Shown one piece after another: positions 8,519-18,156 of a stretch of 64,000 nucleotides of DNA. Below the pieces are notes generated by a model, which searched no databases, was not told the DNA's origin, and saw only the letters and a list, made by a program, of their open reading frames with translations. Source of the DNA: an uncultured Marinifilum sp. (GTDB lineage: Bacteria; Bacteroidota; Bacteroidia; Bacteroidales; Marinifilaceae). Position 1 is the stretch's first letter. Each line of letters begins with the position of its first letter. The position numbers were made by a program, and so were the translations under genes. The stretch lies in NCBI RefSeq assembly GCF_963677195.1, contig NZ_OY781918.1, forward strand, positions 1,662,923 to 1,726,922. Direction: 5' to 3'.

Positions 8519-9690
8519 TATTTAATTATTTTATCAAGATTAGCAGTTAAACTAAATCTTAAAGTATTTTTTAATGGATTATTTTGAGTGGTTGGAATTA
8601 GATATGAAAAATCTAAATCGAACATGTTTAGTTTTACACCTAAACCAGCAGTAAAATATTTACGATTTCCTTTTTCTTCATGTTCGTAATAATAGCCTGT
8701 ACGTAGAGCAAATTGATCCTGATACCAATATTCTATACCTAGCGACCATGCAATTTCCTTAAATTCTTCACTCATTCCATCAGGAGCATCGGAAAAGGAG
8801 CTAAAAATACCGCTTACAACCGATTCGTCGGAACTGCTTGCTCCAACAAGAACGGCTCCATCTTCATCTTTAAGGCTACCATTTTCAGGTGTTGGTACTA
8901 ATAATTTATTCATATCTACAGCAAAAGTAATGCTGTTGTAATTGTCCAGTTCCATTTTTAGTGCCGATCCTAATCGCAAATTAGTTGGTATAAATTCTTT
9001 TTCATCATCATTAGTATAGCTTATTTTAGATCCAATATTAGAGATGTTAACACCCCAAGACCATACCATATCTCTACGATTTCTTTTAAATTCGTTTTGG
9101 TAGTAAACAGAAATATCAGCAGCAAAAGCATTTCCAGCTTGAGTTTCGATACCAGCAACATATTGCGATTGGGTTAAGTCCGATCTAATGTAACGAAAGG
9201 CTATACCTCCAGATAATTGATCCGATAATTTTCGCGAATAAGAAACATCAAAGGCCCATTCGTTTGGATTTTTTGCAATTGGAATATCTGTAGATCTTTC
9301 CATAAATGCAATTTCTCCTAATGAAAAGTAACGAAGAGAAGTTCCAATTACCTGATTTTTATCTAAACGATAATATCCGGTAAGGTAAGCGATACTCATA
9401 TCGTCAACTAAATCTCTTAACCAAGGAGTATATGATGCCGAAACACCATAGTTTCCATCTATCATTGCGAATTTGGCAGGATTCCAATGCATAGAATTTA
9501 CGTCGGGAGAAGTAGCAACTCCGGCATCACCCATTGCACCGGCTCTTGAGTCGGGAGTAATGGTTAAAAACGAAACGGCTGTTGAAATGTAATTTGCTCC
9601 AGATGTTGAAGTCTGAGCAGAAAGATTTTCTGTGTTTGTAAAAAGCAAAAGGCTTAATAGGCTTGTGATTAGCGTTAGTCTATAATTCAT
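8518..9690 (-). CDS. porV: Type IX secretion system outer-membrane protein PorV (LptO)
   Basis: A 390-aa outer-membrane beta-barrel of the T9SS, from the ATG at 9690. The frame is open to 9726, but this ATG directly precedes a clean signal peptide (MNYRLTLITSLLSLLLF... cut after LSAQ). PorV collects cargo from the Sov translocon and delivers it to the PorU sortase. The mature protein begins with the family-typical segment AVSFLTITPDSRAGAMGDAG, followed by MHWNPAKFA and alternating barrel strands. It lies directly after porU on the same strand (59 nt), matching the functional pair, and its stop overlaps ispF. Confidence 0.93.
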   Translation of the reverse strand: MNYRLTLITSLLSLLLFTNTENLSAQTSTSGANYISTAVSFLTITPDSRAGAMGDAGVATSPDVNSMHWNPAKFAMIDGNYGVSASYTPWLRDLVDDMSIAYLTGYYRLDKNQVIGTSLRYFSLGEIAFMERSTDIPIAKNPNEWAFDVSYSRKLSDQLSGGIAFRYIRSDLTQSQYVAGIETQAGNAFAADISVYYQNEFKRNRRDMVWSWGVNISNIGSKISYTNDDEKEFIPTNLRLGSALKMELDNYNSITFAVDMNKLLVPTPENGSLKDEDGAVLVGASSSDESVVSGIFSSFSDAPDGMSEEFKEIAWSLGIEYWYQDQFALRTGYYYEHEEKGNRKYFTAGLGVKLNMFDLDFSYLIPTTQNNPLKNTLRFSLTANLDKIIK

Positions 9691-9749
9691 AAGATTTGTA
9701 TATAATGGTCTGCAAATATAATTCAAATAACTATAATTATTCTTTTTTA

Positions 9750-12700
9750 TTATTTAAGGATGACTAATTTTTCGAATTTATTAACGGTTTTTCCATTATC
9801 GGCTCTAACTTTTACACGATAGAAGTAAACTCCACGACCAATGGAGTTTCCAAAATCATCTTTTCCGTCCCATTGTATTGGTCCAACACGATTTCCTGAT
9901 GCGCTAACACTGGTTTCAATGGTTTTAATTAATTTTCCTGATATACTTAAAATTTGGATTAAAATATCAAGTTCGCTGGAGGCTTTATTGTGTTCAAAAT
10001 AAAAACTGGTATTTGTGGTAAACGGATTAGGGTAATTAAGAACATGTTTTAACACAAGGTCGGCATTTTCGGCTACGATAAATTCTAAACTCTCTTCTGA
10101 TGAGTTGTTTACGTTATCCCATACTTTTAATTGTATTTCGTGTTCTCCTTCGTCTAATTCACTTAATTGATAGGTAATTCTGCCTTTTTTGTAGTTATCA
10201 AGTTCTGACTCAAAAAAATCATTTAATTCTATTTGTTTATCTGTATTTTGATCGAGGGTTGCAATAAGCGAATGGCCAATTGAAGTGCCAAGAGTGTTTA
10301 TTCCACTGGAATCCTGAACTATTGCTAAAAATAGAGGTTCGGAATCTGTCATTCCTCCAGGTGTAAACTGTTCGTCGTTCATAAACAAATCGATATCTGG
10401 CCCTATGTCGTCGTTTATGGCATTGGAATTTGTTCCGCCAATTATTATCGTATTGGTATATCCTGCAGCATCAGTATTTTCGCTAGCAGCATAATAGGAT
10501 ATTTTTCCATTGCCATATTTGTAATTAATATCTTTGGGAACAAAGAAACTAAATTCGAAATTGCCATTTTTCACACTTGCTTTCCCTTTATAGATAACAT
10601 TAGATTGTTCAGAATACTCAAAAGGATCTCCATCATTTCCTCGAGTAGAATTACTACTTATTTTGTCGAAAATAGTAGGGTAAATTGTGCCATTAAAATT
10701 ATTGGTGCTATTACCAGTAGCACTAAGTATTTTTCCCGATATTTTAATTTCACTCATGGCTTTTAGAGTATCGCTTGTTTGTGTTATGTCGAGATCATTA
10801 ATTTTTGTTGTTATAACATTATGCTCAGGGTAGTTTAGTTTTAATGCAGGATCGCCTAGGAGGGTAAAGTTTCTTTTGTTAATACCTGTAGAGCTTGCAT
10901 TTTTTGTTTTCCTCATTATATCTCCTAAGCGATAGTTTTCTCCCTTAGAATTTTTTTCAAATACATAATTGTAGAAGTTTTGATTTAAACTAAAGTTAGG
11001 TGAAGAGTATACCAAACGTGTTGTTGTAAAGAGCCCAATGCCACCTCCATTATCTCTTAAAAATATCATTTCTCCGGCCGATAATTTTTTGTAATTATCA
11101 AATCTGCTAAATTCGCAGGTAGCGGTCATAAATAGTGGTAATTTGTTTGGATTTTTCCATGCCTGTATATCCTCAAGCATTAAAATATGCTCGTGTGCAA
11201 GACCATTTTCGTTTCCGTGGCCTGTATAATTAACAATTAAACGTCCTGAGTTAATGCTTTCGTTAATTTCTAGGTTTACATCGGGATATTCTTGGCCGGC
11301 CGAGCTAGTAATTTGTTCGTAGTCGTCTAAAAAAATTCGTTGTGTTCTGTACTGTGGATAATTATTTTCTATAAGGATGGCTAGCTTGTTGGCATCACGC
11401 ATGTGAGTATTATTATCTTCATCGTCGCCAATAAAACAAATTGAGGTTTGCCAATCGCCTTTATCAGTGTTATTATAATTCAAAATTTTATGAGTAACAA
11501 TTTGCGCTTCTTCGTTTGTATTTACCGGAAGTCTTCCAATTCCTATGTCTACCATTCCCGATGCTTCTCCTTCCTCATTATCAAGTAAACCATAAAAATC
11601 ATCGGTAACGAACGATTGGGTTGGGCTAATAGAATTTTCAGATTGATAAGTGAGAATTTTATTTGTATTGCTGGCACTTTCTAATTTATTATCGAACGAT
11701 CCATCGCCAAAAAGCAAGAGATATTTAATCATATCAGCTTCGGAAGTAGCTCGGTCGTAGAACATTTTTACAAAATTTCTAATTGCAGCAACATCAGGAT
11801 TTCCGGATGAAAATTCGTTGAATATTGCATTTTGACTGACCACATTAACTTTTAAATTATCATTGTTTCGGTGGTATTCGGCTATTTGTCCTGCATAATT
11901 CATAAAAGTCGAATTGCTTATAATTAGCATATCGGTTTGGCTTAAGCCATGTAAGTTTTGATTTTGAATACTTTCAACAAATTCGGGAGTGGGAAAATCT
12001 CCATCGGAATTAATAACGATAAACTCTTTAAGAGAGGATGTTGAAGTATTAAAAGTGGCGGTAGTACCATTTAAAAAAAGTTGAATTTGTTTAACCGATA
12101 AAGGGTTGGTAACATCCCAAAGCATTGATTTAGAATTGCAATTTTTAATTTCAAACCTCGATACATTCCCTGTGCCAATTGATTCTACATCGCGAAAAGA
12201 CATTTGTGAATTTTCAAAAATTAAATTTCTTCGGGCATTTATTCTTAAAAAATTTAGCCATCCAATTGAAGATGCTGAGCTTTTCTGATAACTTAAACTA
12301 ATATCTAAATTGTCGGAATCAGGAATAAAGTTCGAAAAAGTTTCTTCGGTTAAAAGTGCGTAATTGGCAGTATAGCTAGATGTATTTACAGCAGATATAT
12401 TTATATTTCCAATGGCAGTATTCGACGAACTTAACTCAAATTTTGTAGACGATGAAGACCTTGCGACTAAACTGCTTGTTAGTTTTATTGGAGTATTGGC
12501 TTTTAAATTTGGGAATTTAAAATTATAATCGAATTCTGTACTAACATCAAATTCTTGTCCAAGCCAAAGTCTGCCCGATTCTAATAAGTTGGTTTCATCT
12601 ATATCTATTACTTGAAAGTCATCGAAATCGGTAACAGTATTATTGTAAGAGTTTTCTGAATTTACTTTTTGTATTGTTATTGGGCTTCCTTTGTCCGAGC

Positions 12701-13529
12701 TTAGGAAATAATAGGCTTTATCAGAATAAAGATGATTTTCGTGAACAAATTCAGACTTCGATTCGTCGTAATTCCATGATCTTGGACCTTCAGCATAAAA
12801 AAGGAGGTAATCACCAGAATTGAAAATACCATCGCTTCCTGTATTTAAATAAACTGGAACAAGAGGAAGATCGTCGATAACAGTTTCTGAGTTTGTTTTA
12901 GGAAGCATACCTCCGCCATATCCATAAATTCTTATTTGTGAAGGATTATCTATTCCCATATTGTTTAATTGAGAATAGCTAATTTTATGTACAGCTGTTG
13001 TGTCAACAGATATCTTTATCCATTTGCCTGATGAAAGAACAGAACTACTTGCATAAGATTTAGCTTTACTTACAGTTTTAGTGCTAGTTTCTTTTAAGTA
13101 TCTTAGTTTAAAACTAATTAGTTTTTCGATTTTACCTGTAACGGAATTTTTTCTGATGGGAATAAATTTGACTTGCTGATATGTTTTTTTTCGTATAGTA
13201 AGCGAATTAACTTTAGGAGTAATAAGTTTCGGAAAAAAATTATTTCGTAAAATTCGCTCTTCAGTGGAACTTAACTGTTCGAATTGCGTATCAAATAACT
13301 CAGCAGAGAATATTTCTCTGTTCGAACCTAATTGTTTAAGTTCTGAAAATACTGGTAACCAATTGTTTTCTTCGTTAATGGAAGCTCCTGAGAAATACAG
13401 AGAATTAATTTTTTCACCTGTAGAAGAGTATATGCTTTTTTGTTCCCAGGATAATTTGAATTCTTTGCTCGATTGTCCAAATGAGTTGAAACTAATTACT
13501 ATGATAAGAAGAAAAAATAAAATACGCAT
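9750..13529 (-). CDS. porU: Type IX secretion system sortase PorU (gingipain-fold peptidase C25)
   Basis: A 1259-aa secreted protein with signal peptide (MRILFFLLIIVISFNSFGQ). PorU is the cell-surface cysteine protease that cuts off T9SS C-terminal signals and attaches cargo to anionic LPS. The C25 domain holds the catalytic dyad H771 (VNYTGHGN) and C805 (MTATCEFSRFDN). The C-terminus carries a T9SS/FlgD-type region (LNYPNPFTTNTSFYFEH ... FEKLVILK). Length fits the PorU family (about 1150-1300). It sits upstream of porV and diverges from gldJ, a familiar cluster in gliding Bacteroidota. Confidence 0.94.
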   Translation of the reverse strand: MRILFFLLIIVISFNSFGQSSKEFKLSWEQKSIYSSTGEKINSLYFSGASINEENNWLPVFSELKQLGSNREIFSAELFDTQFEQLSSTEERILRNNFFPKLITPKVNSLTIRKKTYQQVKFIPIRKNSVTGKIEKLISFKLRYLKETSTKTVSKAKSYASSSVLSSGKWIKISVDTTAVHKISYSQLNNMGIDNPSQIRIYGYGGGMLPKTNSETVIDDLPLVPVYLNTGSDGIFNSGDYLLFYAEGPRSWNYDESKSEFVHENHLYSDKAYYFLSSDKGSPITIQKVNSENSYNNTVTDFDDFQVIDIDETNLLESGRLWLGQEFDVSTEFDYNFKFPNLKANTPIKLTSSLVARSSSSTKFELSSSNTAIGNINISAVNTSSYTANYALLTEETFSNFIPDSDNLDISLSYQKSSASSIGWLNFLRINARRNLIFENSQMSFRDVESIGTGNVSRFEIKNCNSKSMLWDVTNPLSVKQIQLFLNGTTATFNTSTSSLKEFIVINSDGDFPTPEFVESIQNQNLHGLSQTDMLIISNSTFMNYAGQIAEYHRNNDNLKVNVVSQNAIFNEFSSGNPDVAAIRNFVKMFYDRATSEADMIKYLLLFGDGSFDNKLESASNTNKILTYQSENSISPTQSFVTDDFYGLLDNEEGEASGMVDIGIGRLPVNTNEEAQIVTHKILNYNNTDKGDWQTSICFIGDDEDNNTHMRDANKLAILIENNYPQYRTQRIFLDDYEQITSSAGQEYPDVNLEINESINSGRLIVNYTGHGNENGLAHEHILMLEDIQAWKNPNKLPLFMTATCEFSRFDNYKKLSAGEMIFLRDNGGGIGLFTTTRLVYSSPNFSLNQNFYNYVFEKNSKGENYRLGDIMRKTKNASSTGINKRNFTLLGDPALKLNYPEHNVITTKINDLDITQTSDTLKAMSEIKISGKILSATGNSTNNFNGTIYPTIFDKISSNSTRGNDGDPFEYSEQSNVIYKGKASVKNGNFEFSFFVPKDINYKYGNGKISYYAASENTDAAGYTNTIIIGGTNSNAINDDIGPDIDLFMNDEQFTPGGMTDSEPLFLAIVQDSSGINTLGTSIGHSLIATLDQNTDKQIELNDFFESELDNYKKGRITYQLSELDEGEHEIQLKVWDNVNNSSEESLEFIVAENADLVLKHVLNYPNPFTTNTSFYFEHNKASSELDILIQILSISGKLIKTIETSVSASGNRVGPIQWDGKDDFGNSIGRGVYFYRVKVRADNGKTVNKFEKLVILK

Positions 13530-13859
13530 ATCAGATATTACAATTAAAGAATTAGGTAATTGAATAATTGCAAAATAAGCAAAACTTTAAACAATGACGA
13601 CTAATAAGCTTATGATGTAAAATATGATACTTAAATATTAGTATTTTTGTTAAACGTGTATAGTATAAGTAGTTGGTGTATTATGATTGGGCTATTTTAC
13701 TTATTACTGGAGTTGAAAGTGAAAGTAATGTTTTAAGAAATATTGAAAAATGTTAAGTATTTTGTATAAAAACTAAAATCGAATACAATAAATTTAATAC
13801 AGTTTTAGTTATATTTGTTGAGTTAAGTATTTTTGAAGATAAACTACATTCAGTCTATT
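13530..13859. other. Divergent promoter region between porU and gldJ
   Basis: About 330 bp, AT-rich, no gene seen. Plus-strand -7-like boxes TATTTTTG (13642-13649) and TATATTTG (13810-13817) could serve gldJ, the second leaving a leader of about 35 nt. Neither has a good -33 TTTG at the right distance, so promoter placement is uncertain. Confidence 0.4.
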
Positions 13860-15374
13860 ATGAAACTAAAATCTAGCATAGTTATTGCTGTTTTTGCCGC
13901 AGGTTTAATAATCTTCCCATCTTGTTCGAAGATTAAATCGCTTGTAGGTAAAGAAGAGAAATCAAGTACTACCGGATGGGCGTATAATGATCCGGAAAAC
14001 GGAGGCTTTGAATATCATAGCGGTTATGAACAAGAAACTGGGCCTGGTCTTAAATTTGTTCAAGGTGGTACTTTTACAATGGGAAGAACTCAGCAAGATG
14101 TAATGTACGACTGGAATAATGTACCAAGAAGGGTTACTGTTCCTTCTTTTTATATCGATGAAACAGAAGTTCGAAATGTTGATTATCTAGAATATTTGCA
14201 CTGGATTAAACGTGTATTTGTTTCTTATCCTGAGGTTTATCGAAATGCATTGCCAGATACATTAGTATGGCGTAACGAGTTAGCATACAATGAACCTTAT
14301 GTAAATAATTATTTAAGACACCCAGCTTATGCCGAATATCCTGTGGTTGGAGTTTCTTGGGAGCAAGCTGTTGATTACTGCGAATGGCGTACCGATCGTG
14401 TTAATGAGCGCATTCTTATTAACAAGGGAATTTTAAATGATGATACCGAGCAAAGAGATGATAATAATTTTAATACAGAAGCTTATTTAGCTGGTCAGTA
14501 TGATGGTTCTGTTAATAAGAATTTACCAGATTTAGATCCGGATAACGAAGAAAGATCGGTTCGCTGGACCGACGGAATTTTACTACCTAAGTATCGTTTA
14601 CCTTCCGAAGCAGAATGGGAATATGCAGCTACTGCTCTAATTGGAAACTCTGAAGAGGAGAGAATTACTGATAAAAAGATTTTTCCATGGAATGGTCACT
14701 GGGTGAGAAACGAGAATAAAAGAGTACGTGGACAAATGATGGCTAACTTTGCTCGTGGGCGAGGTGATTATATGGGAACTGCAGGTGCATTAAACGATGC
14801 TGGAGATATTACTGTTCCGGTAAACTCATTTTGGCCAAACGATTTTGGCTTGTACTGTATGGCTGGTAATGTTAGCGAATGGGTTGCTGATGTTTATCGT
14901 CCAATGTCTCCTGAAGATATTGCAGAATTTAATCCTTACAGAGGTAATGTTTTTAAAACTCCTGTTCGCGATGAGGAGGGTAATATTGCCGAAAAGGATA
15001 GTTTAGGTCGTATTCGTTACAGAAATCAAAAAGATGAAGAATTGGTTGGCAGAGAAAATTATAAAACTGCAGATAACCGTAATTATAAGGATGGCGATGT
15101 TTCTTCAAGTATTGTTGATGATTATGAGTGGAATAATCCTGAGCATCAGCAAAATGGTTCTAGTCGTATGTATGTACAAGGCAGAGGTCAGGATGAGAGT
15201 GATTTTAGTTCTATGATTACTGATAACTCAAGAGTATATAAAGGAGGTTCGTGGAAAGACAGGGCTTTCTGGATGGCTCCAAGTGCGAGAAGATACATGG
15301 ATCAGAAAGAAGCCAGAGATGATATTGGTTTCCGTTGTGCCATGACACGCGTAGGTAGACCAACGCAAAAATAA
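13860..15374 (+). CDS. gldJ: Gliding motility / T9SS lipoprotein GldJ
   Basis: A 504-aa outer-membrane lipoprotein needed for gliding and type IX secretion in Flavobacterium; it stabilises other Gld components. The lipobox is FPSC with C22 as the lipidated residue. The rest is a formylglycine-generating-enzyme-like (sulfatase-modifying factor) fold: FVQGGTFTMGRTQQD, FYIDETEVRNVDYLEY, LPSEAEWEYAA, AGNVSEWVADVY and GGSWKDRAFW...GFRCAM. I start at ATG 13860; an upstream TTG (13833) would put 9 polar residues before the signal peptide. It diverges from porU and ends at a strong terminator. Confidence 0.93.
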   Translation: MKLKSSIVIAVFAAGLIIFPSCSKIKSLVGKEEKSSTTGWAYNDPENGGFEYHSGYEQETGPGLKFVQGGTFTMGRTQQDVMYDWNNVPRRVTVPSFYIDETEVRNVDYLEYLHWIKRVFVSYPEVYRNALPDTLVWRNELAYNEPYVNNYLRHPAYAEYPVVGVSWEQAVDYCEWRTDRVNERILINKGILNDDTEQRDDNNFNTEAYLAGQYDGSVNKNLPDLDPDNEERSVRWTDGILLPKYRLPSEAEWEYAATALIGNSEEERITDKKIFPWNGHWVRNENKRVRGQMMANFARGRGDYMGTAGALNDAGDITVPVNSFWPNDFGLYCMAGNVSEWVADVYRPMSPEDIAEFNPYRGNVFKTPVRDEEGNIAEKDSLGRIRYRNQKDEELVGRENYKTADNRNYKDGDVSSSIVDDYEWNNPEHQQNGSSRMYVQGRGQDESDFSSMITDNSRVYKGGSWKDRAFWMAPSARRYMDQKEARDDIGFRCAMTRVGRPTQK

Positions 15375-15397
15375 TAGAAGTAGTTTTCAAAATATTT

Positions 15398-15428
15398 AAA
15401 CCCCATTCGATACAGAATGGGGTTTTTT
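15398..15428 (+). terminator. Intrinsic terminator after gldJ
   Basis: Stem AAACCCCATTC (15398-15408) with GAATGGGGTTT (15415-15425), then further Ts. Confidence 0.9.
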
Positions 15429-15476
15429 AATGGAATTTATTAATTTCGTTTGTTGAATTTTTATAGAATAAATCCT

Positions 15477-16766
15477 ATGTCTTTATCCACTATTTATAAT
15501 CTTTTCGAGAAGTATCCTACTGTTGTAACCGATACAAGGAATATTGTTCCGGATTCTATCTTTTTTGCATTAAAAGGTGCAAATTTTAATGGAAATGAAT
15601 TTGCCGAACTGGCATTACAGAAAGGCTGTGTTTATGCTATTGTTGATGAAAAAGAGTATGCGAAGAATGATTTTTATATTCTTGTTGATGATGTTTTAAG
15701 TTGTTTACAAGACTTAGCAAGAGAACATCGAAGAAGATTAGCTTTGCCTATTTTAGCCATAACCGGAACAAATGGAAAAACGACTACAAAAGAACTAGTG
15801 AATGAGGTAATAAAGAAGAAATTCAGGACTTATGCAACTCATGGAAATTTAAACAACCATATAGGTGTTCCACTTACTTTATTATCGATGACAAGGGAAA
15901 CCCAATTTGGAATTGTGGAAATGGGCGCTAATCATCCAAAAGAGATTTCTTTTTTATGCGATATTGCCGAACCAAATTATGGAATTATTACCAATGTGGG
16001 AAAAGCGCATTTGGAGGGATTTGGTTCGTTTGAAGGTGTAAAAAACACAAAGAAAGAGCTATATGATTATTTACAAGCCAAGGGTAAAGTTTTTGTAAAT
16101 AGTGATAACAATCATTTAATGGCAATGTTAAACGATCAGGATGTTTTTACTTACGGTAACTCGGATAGTGCAGATAGTAAAGCCAGATTTTTACAAGCAG
16201 ATCCATACTTGGTGTTAGAACTTAGGTCGGCGAAAATTGGAAAGCTATATATTAAAACAAAATTAATTGGAGCTTATAATTTCGAAAACGCTTTAGCTGC
16301 TGTAAGCATTGGCCGTTTTTTTGATATCAATGAGACCTATATTAAGGATGCCTTGGAATCTTATGAGCCTGAAAATAACAGATCTCAGCTTAAAAAGACC
16401 AAGAATAATATTCTGTTTTTGGATGCTTATAATGCAAATCCAAGTAGCATGAATGTTGCTATCAATAATTTTGCAAATCTTAAATCGAAAAATAAATTAG
16501 TGATTTTAGGTGATATGCTCGAGCTTGGCGATGATTCGGATAAAGAACATCGCTTATTATTAGAATTACTTGAGGAAAAAGCTCTGGATAAAGTCTGTTT
16601 GGTTGGGGAAAATTTTGCTAAAGTAAATACCAACAGTAAGTTTGAAAATTTTTCCGAAACTAAAGCTCTGCTTGAAAAATTAGAATTAGAAGAAATAAAA
16701 AATTATTATATACTAATTAAAGGCTCGAGAGGAATTAAGCTTGAGCAAATAGTGGAGAAATTATAA
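15477..16766 (+). CDS. murF: UDP-N-acetylmuramoyl-tripeptide--D-alanyl-D-alanine ligase
   Basis: A 429-aa Mur ligase that adds D-Ala-D-Ala to the UDP-MurNAc-tripeptide, the last cytoplasmic step of peptidoglycan precursor synthesis. An N-terminal substrate-binding domain (VVTDTRNI, FFALKGANFNGNEFA) is followed by the ATP-binding P-loop GTNGKTTTKE (about residues 97-106), the central motif EMGANHPKEI, and a C-terminal domain with LDAYNANPSSM and LGDMLELG. The start at ATG 15477 (MSLSTIYNLF) matches the family; the frame is open to 15450. It is stand-alone, not in a dcw cluster. The SMR gene follows after 2 nt. Confidence 0.95.
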   Translation: MSLSTIYNLFEKYPTVVTDTRNIVPDSIFFALKGANFNGNEFAELALQKGCVYAIVDEKEYAKNDFYILVDDVLSCLQDLAREHRRRLALPILAITGTNGKTTTKELVNEVIKKKFRTYATHGNLNNHIGVPLTLLSMTRETQFGIVEMGANHPKEISFLCDIAEPNYGIITNVGKAHLEGFGSFEGVKNTKKELYDYLQAKGKVFVNSDNNHLMAMLNDQDVFTYGNSDSADSKARFLQADPYLVLELRSAKIGKLYIKTKLIGAYNFENALAAVSIGRFFDINETYIKDALESYEPENNRSQLKKTKNNILFLDAYNANPSSMNVAINNFANLKSKNKLVILGDMLELGDDSDKEHRLLLELLEEKALDKVCLVGENFAKVNTNSKFENFSETKALLEKLELEEIKNYYILIKGSRGIKLEQIVEKL

Positions 16767-16768
16767 TT

Positions 16769-17095
16769 ATGGCAATAGCGTGGATTTATTTAATTATAGC
16801 TGGTCTTTTTGAAGCTGTTTGGGCAATTGGTTTAAAATATGCTCATGGATTTACAAAGCTATGGCCCAGTGTAATAACAGTTGTTGCTATGGCTATTAGT
16901 GTTTATTTTTTAGCACTGGCAGTAAAACATCTTCCTGTGGGTACGGCTTATGCTGTTTGGACTGGTATAGGTGCATTAACAACTGCAGTTTTGGGAATTA
17001 TTTTATTTGGCGAACCGGTTCATTTTTCTAGAATATTCTTTATGTTATTGCTTTTAATTGCAATTGTAGGATTAAAATTTACAGCAAATGCATAG
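16769..17095 (+). CDS. SMR-family efflux protein, Gdx/SugE type (guanidinium exporter)
   Basis: A 108-aa inner-membrane protein with four predicted helices. The essential glutamate is E15 in AGLFEAVWAIGLKYAHGF. Sequence blocks such as PVGTAYAVWTGIGA follow SugE/Gdx closely, unlike the EmrE/QacE type. Gdx proteins export guanidinium in exchange for protons. The start lies 2 nt after murF, so it is co-transcribed and possibly translationally coupled. I see no guanidine riboswitch upstream. It abuts the convergent glycosyltransferase with zero spacing. Substrate is inferred from the subfamily. Confidence 0.9.
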   Translation: MAIAWIYLIIAGLFEAVWAIGLKYAHGFTKLWPSVITVVAMAISVYFLALAVKHLPVGTAYAVWTGIGALTTAVLGIILFGEPVHFSRIFFMLLLLIAIVGLKFTANA

Positions 17096-18118
17096 TTAAA
17101 AATTTAAGGAAGAAAAACTTTTTTTCTTTCTTAAGTAGTAATCAATAATTATGCTTTTTTTATAGATTTCTTTGTGATTTTTGCAAGTTGTTTTGGCTAC
17201 AAGTATTTTTCTTTTTTGTCGGAATTTACTTAGTAATAAGTAGAATGATAAGTGAGCTTTAAAAACAGCAAAGAAATTTGCAAATTCCCCACTTAGCAGG
17301 AATTTTAATGCTGCAACACCATCTAAAATCATTCTTACTAGCAAGGTGGAAATAAAATTGTTAGCAGGTAAGTTTTTATACAGCATTAGTAAGTTGTTTC
17401 TAAAGTTTAGAAATAACTTTCTGGAACTATTACTGGGTAAAGTTGCTCCTCCAACATGGTAAACAGTAGAATTTGTATCGCAAATAATGCGATGTCCCTG
17501 ATTCTTAATTCTCCAACAAAGATCTATTTCTTCCATGTGAGCAAAGAAATCGGAATCTAAACCGCCTATATCATTATAAATTTTAGATCTGATAAAAAGA
17601 GCAGCTCCACTGGCCCAGAAAATATCAATATTTTTATCGAATTGAGATTGATCTTCTTCGATATTATCAAAAATTCGGCCCCTGCAAAAAGGATAAGCCA
17701 GATAATCGATAAAACCACCTGCAGCTCCAGCATATTCAAAATCTGTTTTTTTGTGGTAAGCTTTTATTTTTGGCTGAGCTGCAGCAATATCCGAATTCGA
17801 TTCGAATTGTTGATAAATAGAGTCTAGCCAGTTTTCACTTACCTCAACATCGGAATTAAGTAATACAAAATAGGAGTGAGAAAGCTGCGCCAATGCTCGA
17901 TTGTAGCCTTCTGCAAATCCGTAATTTCTATCAAGCTTAATTAAACTTATCTTAGGATAGTTTTTTTCTAAAAAGTCAATAGAATCGTCGCTGGAAGCAT
18001 TATCGGCAACAATAACTTCGGCCCAATCGCGCTTTGAGTAAGATATTACTGAGGGAAGAAATTTTTCCAATAAATTTTTACCATTCCAGTTTAATATTAC
18101 AATACCGATACGATTCAT
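17096..18118 (-). CDS. Glycosyltransferase family 2
   Basis: A 340-aa GT-A fold transferase, last gene of the minus-strand operon mtaB-suhB-acyltransferase-GT. N-terminal motifs are VILNWNGKNLLEKFLPS, VADNASSDDS (about 39-46) and the nucleotide-sugar/metal loop LLNSDVEVS (about 87-94), then a GLDSDFFAHMEEIDLCWR acceptor-side motif typical of rhamnosyltransferase-like GT2 enzymes. A hydrophobic C-terminal stretch (about 255-300) suggests membrane association. The sugar and acceptor are unknown; proximity to a lipid A-type acyltransferase hints at cell-envelope glycans. Its stop codon directly abuts that of the convergent SMR gene. Confidence 0.88.
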   Translation of the reverse strand: MNRIGIVILNWNGKNLLEKFLPSVISYSKRDWAEVIVADNASSDDSIDFLEKNYPKISLIKLDRNYGFAEGYNRALAQLSHSYFVLLNSDVEVSENWLDSIYQQFESNSDIAAAQPKIKAYHKKTDFEYAGAAGGFIDYLAYPFCRGRIFDNIEEDQSQFDKNIDIFWASGAALFIRSKIYNDIGGLDSDFFAHMEEIDLCWRIKNQGHRIICDTNSTVYHVGGATLPSNSSRKLFLNFRNNLLMLYKNLPANNFISTLLVRMILDGVAALKFLLSGEFANFFAVFKAHLSFYLLLSKFRQKRKILVAKTTCKNHKEIYKKSIIIDYYLRKKKSFSSLNF

Positions 18119-18156
18119 GAATTTTTTGAATAATGAGTTTACGAATAACTTTTAAT

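Noticed and set aside
12106..12288. Plus-strand frame inside porU, and similar antisense frames elsewhere
   Set aside because: They lie wholly inside strongly supported genes on the other strand, with no recognisable product.
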